A stretch of 64,000 nucleotides of DNA from Ditylenchus dipsaci (lineage: Eukaryota > Nematoda > Chromadorea > Rhabditida > Anguinidae). The notes under the pieces were generated by a model, which worked only from the letters and a program-made list of their open reading frames with translations, was not told the origin of the DNA and did not search any database. Location: positions 1 through 64,000 of the forward strand of contig SADC01001330.1 of the NCBI GenBank assembly GCA_004194705.1, in the 5' to 3' direction. A program made the translations under genes and the position numbers. Of the stretch, positions 57,468 to 64,000 are shown piece by piece (the stretch's first letter is position 1; each line of letters starts with the position of its first letter).

Positions 57468-59695
57468 CTAAAAAACTGAAATAATTGTTGCTAAGCCATT
57501 TATCAATTCTTCTGCATCTTCCAAGCCATAAAGAGTGCTACCACCAGTGCCTGGAGGTGCCTTTTTGACATCTTCAATCCATTGTTGAGGAATAGCATCA
57601 GCTCCAAAATAAGCTCCAAGTAAACTAGCAGCTATACAGCCATTAGTGTCTGTGTCTCCACCCCTGCTTATCACTTCTTCGAGACCAGTGGAAAAGTTGT
57701 CGGCATGGAGCAGTTGGTAAAAAGCGCCTTGTAAGGATACTCCAAAGTATCCCATGCTTTTTTGATCACCTTTAATGGTGCAACCGTCAGGTGAAAGCAC
57801 TGGAGAGGGCTTTTCCTGAGCTTCTTGCAAGATTTTGTAGATAAGGGGTGGTTTGCATGCTCCAGGGCTTCTCTGTACACTTCCTGTGAAACCAAGATTA
57901 TGGTGGCAAAATGTGAGAGTGGTCGCTTATATTAGGCTTACCTCCCTACTTTTGCCTTTTATCAAAGAAGCTAGAGCTGCCACATATACAAAGACGGCAT
58001 TTAAAACAATAGGGTTGCAGTGTGTCAACTTGCAGTCTTCCTCGGCTAAGATTCGCAGCCTAAATTAATGAGCGTCTTTACTGGAAAAAGTACTCCGACC
58101 AAAATTTCAAGTAGAATATCAATAATTTTGACGTTACTGCCATGTATCACCCCACCATACCCTTTATTAGGATAGTTTAAAGTAGCTTAAAGGATTACGG
58201 CTTTTGCGCGCAGCGACATGTGCAATATTTTAATTGGCCGTGGGCACTTCTTTTTAGGGTTGACGGCGGTCGTGGTGCGGTCTTTGTTTTGGAAGGCTGT
58301 GTTAACCAATTTTTTTATTAGTTTTTTAGATTCTGTTTTTACCGTTCTGTTCAGCATGAAAAAAGAGGCGCGGTCTTTAGAATAATGACGACCACTCCAT
58401 AAATTGTTTCAGTGATTAAAATGCGTTGGCGCAACCAAAAAAAAATTTTTTTGGAGTGGTCGAAAAAAAAATCTTTTTTTGTTGCACCAACGCTTTTTAA
58501 TCACTGAAACAATTTATGGAGTGGTCGTCATTATTCTAAAGACCGCGCCTCTTTTTTCATGCTGAACAGAACGGTAGAAACAGAATCTAAAAAACTAATC
58601 AAAAAATTGGTTAACACAGCCTTCCAAAAAAAGACCGCTTCGCGACCGCCGTCAACCCTACTTCTTTTTCGTCTCAAACTTTGTTCTTTGGAGTCGTTCG
58701 AAATAACTCAAAGGAGTACAATGAGAGACCAAAGAGAACTGTCCCCAGCCAATTCAAATTTCGGTCATACCGCTGCGCGCAAAACCATGGTATTTTAGCT
58801 TGGTGAGAATGGTTCAGGGTGGAATTCTGAGCGATTTAGCCCATCTGACTAAAATCGTGGTCCGCTCAATCCCTTTTTTGCTAAAAGCTAACCATTTCGT
58901 AAGTAAACCCCAGCAAAACCAATTTTCATTAGTTTCTGGCTTTATTATAAACAAAGTGAATTTGGTACAAATCAGATTTTGTACAGAGAAAAGTAAATCT
59001 GGTAAAAAGTAATGCCCTTTTCAATCCCCCTTTATTTCAATCATAATACAGTCGACTCTCCCAATAACGAACCCACTGAATAACGAACTCTCTCAATAAC
59101 GAACACATAGAGCCGGTCCTCAGGGGGTTCGTTATTGGGAGAGTCGACTGTATTCAAAAAATGATTTTTTGTCACTTTTGAAAAACAGGATTTTTTAGAG
59201 GTTATATACCGTATTTATTCTAATTGAAGGCCAGTCTCTAATAGATGGCCACCCCTCAGAGCCGAAACTGGGGGGTAAACCACATTTTATTGCATTTTTA
59301 ACACAAAGCCAAAGTATTGATTAAAAGAGATTGAAAAATAGATGGCCATGTCCTTCTATTAGAATAGATATGGTAGTTGTGCTTTTCCGCATATCTCTAT
59401 TTTCCATCTCTGTTTTATACCGTTTTTAGGATCTAAGACAACTTGAAAATGAGTCAAAACATGATTTAGAACAAATCACTCACTCGACACCCGCGTATTA
59501 TTTAGGATTGAAATGAAACTAACTGCTCAGTATCCATATTTCTGTAAGCAACAGCCAGAGGAGACACTCTCATTAACATGCCATTGCTCAGGCTTTCTTG
59601 ATTATTTTGCTGCGCTTGGAAGCGAATTCGCTCATAGAGCTCCTGTTTGCGACTTTCTTCTAAGTCTTGTCTCCAATCCATTGGTAATTTATTGA
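57468..59695 (-). CDS. ADP-ribosylglycohydrolase family protein
   Basis: Dinuclear-metal hydrolase family that removes ADP-ribose from substrates. On the minus strand, an upstream exon (59520-59695) reads MDWRQDLEESRKQELYERIR, then SLSNGMLMRVSPLAVAYRNM (the GxLMR-PLA motif). The next exon (57942-58059) reads RILAEEDCKLTHCNPIVLNA (the THxxP motif), then VFVYVAALASLIKGK. The last exon (57468-57883) reads VYREALEHANHP, then KSMGYFGVSLQGAFYQLL, SRGGDTDTNGCIAASLLGAY (the metal-binding DTDT motif) and stop. The 58-nt intron is clean. The 1.46-kb intron holds three MITEs. A one-base loss in the CCCC run near 57850 breaks the last exon. N-terminal exons are not found upstream, where a hAT MITE sits. 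Confidence 0.85.
58187..58798. mobile_element. TTAA-family MITE with long internal palindrome
   Basis: The left border TTAA-AGGATTACGGCTTTTGCGCG is intact. The right end GCGCGCAAAACCATGGTATTTTA has a decayed TTAA. Internal arms (58260-58448 and 58456-58650) mirror through TTCTGTTCAGCATGAAAAAA and GACCGCGCCTC. Lies in the ADP-ribosylglycohydrolase intron. Confidence 0.75.
59049..59150. mobile_element. Pogo-like MITE (CAGTCGACTCTCCCAATAAC)
   Basis: Inverted ends CAGTCGACTCTCCCAATAAC, TA flanked, 102 bp. AATAACGAACNC is iterated three times. Confidence 0.85.
59209..59373. mobile_element. CCGTATTTATTCTAATTGAAGG MITE
   Basis: CCGTATTTATTCTAATTGAA at the left and TTCTATTAGAATAGATATGG at the right, TA flanked. 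Inner AATAGATGGCCA is repeated in each arm. Family of 5825-6069. Confidence 0.65.
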
Positions 59696-59703
59696 CTCCT
59701 GAA

Positions 59704-60911
59704 CAGTGTTGTTCCAGCGCCGGCGCTAGCGCCGGCGCTGGTGCCAATGAAAAATTTTGGTCGGCGCCGGCGCTGGCGCCGGCGCTAAAAATTTTCGTCC
59801 CGGCGCTGGCCCCGGCGCTCTTTTTTGAACGGCTGTGGCGCCGGCGCTGTTTTTAAAATTTAACAGCCTAATATTGAGAAAGACAATTCTTCTTAATTTT
59901 TAACTAAATTATCTGAATTTTTGTGCTGCAATTTCTTTCATTTCTTTAAATCTTTTATTAATTTTAGTTATTTTATTTGATTTTTTAGTTTATTATTTTT
60001 TTAACATAACCAGGATATCGTATGCTATTGTTGAAAAAGTAATTTACATAATTTTCTTTTTCACACAACACATATATGGATTACCTCATTCCTTTCATGA
60101 ACTCCCCACTCTCTAATAACTCCACCTAAAATGGACACATTTCTCAGCAAAGGGATAATACAGGGTGTTTCAAAAAATCCGCAAGATTTTAAATGGCTAG
60201 AACTTGTTTTCTAGGTCTAATTTCTGTTTTCTGTTTCGTTTTCTCTTGACGGGCAATTCATTCGGTGTATAATGTCAAAAATACGATTTTCGCTTGGTTC
60301 CAAGCTTGGTTGGTCCAGCTTGGTTGGTTCGCTTGGTTCCTCTGTGGTTCTGGTCCTGGTCTGTGGGTGGACCTTAGATGGCTAAAACCCGAAACCACAG
60401 GGGAACAAGCGAAAATCATACTTTTGACACTATACACTTAACGGAATTGTCCGTCAAGAGAAAACGATTAGTGAAAACAGAAACTCGTTCCAGAAAAATT
60501 TTATAGCCATCTCAAATTCTGCGGATTTTTTAAAACACCCTGTATTTCAATATTCACTCACCATGAGGAATTAATCGAGGAAATATAAACGGTATGCTGC
60601 TAATTGATATAGATAACAAAAAATTATTATCCCTCTCACTGTAAAAAACATACTGTTAGAAAAATAGAAATTTTTCATGAAATTCTCAGCAAAAACAAAA
60701 TTATCGAGCCGGCGCCGGCGTCGGCGCTGCCATGAGCGCCGGCGCTGGCGCCGGCGCTGGAGCATTTTTTCAAAAGAGGTCGGTGCCGGCGCTGGCGCCG
60801 GAGCCAAAATTTTTTAAGGGAGTCGCTCGGCGCTGGCACTGGGGCCTTTTTTTAGAAAGGCTCGGCGCCGGCGCTGGCGCCGGCGCCGATCCCGGCGCTG
60901 GAACAACACTG
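59704..60911. mobile_element. hAT MITE with GC-rich GGCGCCGGCGC arms
   Basis: Ends CAGTGTTGTTCCAGCGCCGG and its complement. The flanking octamer CTCCTGAA is exact on both sides (59696-59703 and 60912-60919). The arms are arrays of GGCGCCGGCGCTGG with AT-rich spacers. The interior holds a mariner-type MITE. Inserted at or beside the 5' edge of an ADP-ribosylglycohydrolase exon. Confidence 0.93.
60161..60542. mobile_element. Mariner-type MITE (CAGGGTGTTTCAAAAAATCC)
   Basis: Ends CAGGGTGTTTCAAAAAATCC and (complement) CAGGGTGTTTTAAAAAATCC, TA flanked. Each arm carries a CGCTTGGTTCC / GGAACAAGCG module near the centre. Nested in the hAT MITE. Confidence 0.85.
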
Positions 60912-61389
60912 CTCCTGAATCTTGTACGTGAAGATCACTCAAGAAGATAATATGAACAAGAGGATAATAGGTAATCTTATAGTCCCCATATAGTAGACTC
61001 TCTCGATAAAGTCTCTCTCAATTTTTTTCTCTCTAGGTAACGTCCTATCGAATTAGCACTGGAACGGCTGATTGTAGCAAATGGTGCGTCTTGTGGAGAA
61101 TTTCAAGGAAAACACGATAGTGAAAGAAAAATTGGAAAAAATTGCCTCTAGGGGGCATGGTACCTTTGTGAACCATCAATGTTACGATTTTTGCCTATGC
61201 AACTTCAGAAGAGTATATCATGTCAATTTCTCCAATAGATTAATCTGATTTTATGTGCAAAAAAAAGCGCAGATTACGAGCTTTCTTCTTCTTTGAGGTA
61301 CTTATGACAGTCTAATTTAAAAAAATTGGCTTATAGAAACCATTGTGTTTATTTTCAAAAACGTTGTTCATACCAAATATGTACGAAAA

Positions 61390-61515
61390 AGTGCGCGAAC
61401 GGTAAAAACCCAACTCGTATAGATTGCAACTCGTATAGGTCCAACTCGTATAGCTCAACTCGTTTATCGCAACTCGTATAGGTCCAACTCGTATAGCCAA
61501 CTCGTATCGTAGGTA
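61390..61515. repeat. Tandem CAACTCGTATAGGTC array
   Basis: Seven or eight units of 11-17 nt containing AACTCGTATAG. Only two or three inverted units exist on the other side. Confidence 0.75.
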
Positions 61516-61629
61516 TCGATTCGTACAGGTAACAACTAGTTCATTAGCACCATTTAAACATTCTCAGGGCACTGCTCACTAAGAAAACTTATTTCTCTTA
61601 GTTTTGCTCTATATGTATGAGTTTTAATT

Positions 61630-62340
61630 TTTTAGATGGCTACGATTAGTTTCACTCACTACATAGGCTATAAGAAGTTGGCAGTGACGGAAGCAGAAGA
61701 TCCAAACATGTGTCATACATGATCTAGCGTCTATAATGGCCCAAAATGGTTCGCTATGCCTGCACACGATGTCGCTCGCTGCTTGATCGTTGGAAGAAAG
61801 AGAACCTAAAAGTCCCATTTTTGCTTATTCCCAAGTTTTAGATTGCTTTTTAGAGTTGTTTGTATAAGCTAGAGAAGCAAGTGTCGCCAATCGAAAATCA
61901 ACACCAAAAGCGTTTAGTCGTGCTCAAAAAAGAAGGATGGAAAAACATATCGAAAGATGTGGTTAAAACGTGTGTTAGTTTTTCTTTTTTTCTAGCTCAC
62001 CATTATGCTTTAGTCGCTTCTGAGTTAGTGGATTTTAATCTTAGTTCGAAACGGAAATCAGCTCATTTCGACCATGAAGCTGGCGCTGCAGTCTCTGGCA
62101 TCTTGTTAAAGGTCATTACAAATATCTGCTGCTCAAGATGAATTCAAGTCAGTTCTGCAGAACAAGATCAATGATGACAGCTTTGGGGACAAACTTTGCA
62201 ACTTCCTGCTAAAGATTGAATACATGACGGGCTACAATGAGTATCCGACTGGCAACGAAGAGAGTCACCAAGAGCAAGATGAGTGTAGGTCCTCAGACGA
62301 AGAAAGAAATACGGTAGATTCTATATTAAGTATGTTTCCT
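61630..62340 (+). CDS. Unrecognised exons inside foldback
   Basis: Candidate exons after TTTTTAG or TTTCTAG-type acceptors give MATISFTHYIGYKKLAVTEA EDPNMC (61636), LEKQVSPIENQHQKRLVVLK KEGWKNISKDVVKT (61866-61968), HHYALVASELVDFNLSSKRK (62000) and DEFKSVLQNKINDDSFGDKL CNFLLKIEYMTGYNEYP (62139-62250), then an acidic tail. The composition is host-like and no transposase motif is visible. Could be a captured host gene or the remains of the element's own gene. No function assigned. Confidence 0.45.
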
Positions 62341-62891
62341 TCATTCGTTTCCGTTTCATTCTCGTTTTTATTTAATTTGTTTGCTTGCAATAAAAGAATA
62401 GAGGTATTTGTCTTTGGCTGTCGTATGTGGTTTAGGCAATCACACATTCTCTTGTGCAGCTGTTGGAGTCAAACTTTGATATAATGTAACGCCTGCGAAC
62501 CGAAAGAAAATACACTTTATCGAGGGTCACAATATATCAAGGGTGATTGAACCCCTAGAAACCGGATAAAACCTAGGTAACGCTATTGAGGTTTGATTGC
62601 ATTCGGGACATACAATTAGTAAATTATCATTTTCTGTAACAATCCCCATCTCATATTTTTGAATAGCATTTTAGAGTGAAGACTATTTTCAATTGACGAG
62701 TTCGCAAACTTCTATGGGCTGAAAAATCATCGACCTGTGAGATTAATAGAGAAAATACGGCAGTTCCATTAAAAAAGTATTAGCTGACCAATAAAACGTT
62801 TGCGTGTAGGTGAATTTGAACTCTTCTTTGAGTCGAGATCTGTACGAATAGATACCTATACCAGTTGGGCTATACGAGTTGGGATCTATAC

Positions 62892-63319
62892 CAGGGGTGG
62901 ACACGGGCCGGTCCGGCCCGCCGGGCTTCGGGCCGGGCCGAAAAAGCTCCGGGCCGGGACCGGCCCTGAAGCCCGGTTACATTTCTCATTGAATTTACCG
63001 CCTAAAACAACCAACCAAAGCTCCCTCATAGGGTTGTCGATAATATCAATTTTCAAAATTCCGAGATTAATACCGGTATATTTCTAGTATGTTCTCTAAT
63101 CAAAAGTGTGTAACATCGTACTTTTTACAAAATTGAGAAAAATACTGGTATTTTTCCGAGATTTGTCGAAAATTATTTTTGGGTATATTTGAAGCACGGC
63201 TTCCCGGCTCGGCCCGGCCCGGGCCGGGCTGAAGACTTAAAAGAGGCGGCCGGGCCGGGCCGAACTATCACGGCCCTGGGCCGGGCCGGGCCGCCAATAT
63301 TCGGCCCTGTCCATGCCTG
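62892..63319. mobile_element. hAT MITE with GGGCCGGGCC arms
   Basis: Ends CAGGGGTGGACACGGGCCGG and (complement) CAGGCATGGACAGGGCCG. The flanking octamer ATCTATAC is exact on both sides (62884-62891 and 63320-63327). The arms are GGGCCGGGCCG-rich and the centre is AT-rich. Confidence 0.9.
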
Positions 63320-63475
63320 ATCTATACGAATTGGGTTTCGTTCGAGCGAACGCCGTTTTTCAGTTGTTGGTACATACCATTCGGCAGAGAACGAAAAACT
63401 GCACCAACTAGTGCTTCGAAGTAAGCTAAAAAAACTCTATTGGAGTGTTTAGCAAACGTTCAAAAGTATTTTTCA

Positions 63476-63813
63476 GAAGGCATCTTGACCTAAAACTCTA
63501 AATTTTCTTAGAAAAACTGAGCTTCTGACACCGGGTTCGTGTTCAGCATGGTCGATTTACTCGAGAAGCTGTTTTTAATTATGACACTCAAAATTTCGTA
63601 AAATTTCAAATTCCGCTCGAGACAAAAATAATTTAAATTCGAATTTTTCCAAATTTCAAATGATTTTTGTCTCGAGCGGAATTACAAATTTTACAGTGAG
63701 TGTCATAATTAAAAAACCGTTTCTCAAGTAAATCGACCATGCTGAACACGAACCCGGTGTCAGAAGCTCAGTTTTTCTAAGAAAATTTAGAGTTTTAGGT
63801 CAAGATGCCTTTT
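63476..63813. mobile_element. Near-perfect 340-bp palindrome
   Basis: AAGGCATCTTGACCTAAAAC at the left returns as GTTTTAGGTCAAGATGCCTT at the right. Arms of about 165 nt have few mismatches and the centre lies near 63645. Nested in the right part of the long foldback. Confidence 0.85.
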
Positions 63814-64000
63814 GGAAAACACAATGGTTTCTGTAAGCCAAAAAAATTTTATTCGACTATCATAAATACCTCAACGATATGTCATTAGAAAGCTCGTAAT
63901 CTGCGCTTTCTTTTGCACATAAAATCAGATTAATCTATTGGAGAAATTGACATGATATACTCTTCTGAAGTTGCATAGGCAAAAAATCGTGACATTGATG

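Larger units (their letters stand above)
61174..64000. mobile_element. Long foldback reaching the window edge
   Basis: 61174-61352 is inverted at about 63815-64000 with high identity (CTATGCAACTTCAGAAGAGT, CTCCAATAGATTAATCTGAT, GCGCAGATTACGAGC). Inner arms include an AACTCGTATAG array (61390-61515), partly mirrored at 62840-62890 and 63321-63335. The interior contains gene-like exons and a hAT MITE. The element may continue past the end. Confidence 0.75.

Noticed and set aside
59502..60950. Ala/Pro-rich proteins (APAPALAPAL frames)
   Set aside because: Repeat translation of the GGCGCCGGCGC arms of the hAT MITE; present on both strands.

Overview
This is a eukaryotic, AT-rich and extremely transposon-rich window. 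Protein-coding genes are split by very short introns (about 50-62 nt in the conserved genes) with GT donors and T-rich TTTCAG or TTTTAG acceptors. That points to a small-intron invertebrate, with a nematode-like or appendicularian-like animal the easiest fit; the species cannot be fixed from sequence alone. I see no rRNA gene, no CRISPR array and no bacterial-style operon.

Five conserved host genes can be read once small frame breaks are tolerated. They are a U2 snRNP A' (U2A'/SNRPA1) gene (5342-7770, +), an RWDD1-like gene (16008-18204, +), COQ4 for ubiquinone biosynthesis (18362-20131, -, convergent with RWDD1), a rhodopsin-family peptide GPCR (40477-46114, +) and an ADP-ribosylglycohydrolase (57468 to about 59695, -). 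Several further exon clusters look genic but were not recognised (28940-30390, 36449-36613, 51985-52900, 61630-62340). Every conserved gene has one or more single-base frame breaks. Because this holds for all of them, base-calling indels in the assembly are at least as likely as pseudogenization.

Most of the remaining sequence is DNA transposons, mainly non-autonomous. I can support hAT elements with 8-bp target duplications (20447-26548, 31706-31851, 53364-54186, 59704-60911, 62892-63319). There is a THAP/Kolobok-like TTAA element (32191-34386) with a family of TTAA MITEs. Three MULE/FLYWCH transposase copies, a mariner element (47695-48518), a piggyBac-like remnant, a LINE ORF1-like remnant and about ten pogo/Tigger-like TA-flanked MITEs are also present.

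The most striking architecture is the foldback element whose two arms are arrays of one short iterated motif. Each element has its own motif (CATCGNNNAAAACT, TTTAGGCATCC, GACTCGCTACAAC, CCTGCCGGNNAATT, ATTTGATCCNACTC and others). One such element sits inside the first coding exon of U2A', and a hAT MITE sits at or in an ADP-ribosylglycohydrolase exon. Long introns are long because they carry these elements; introns without them stay near 55 nt.
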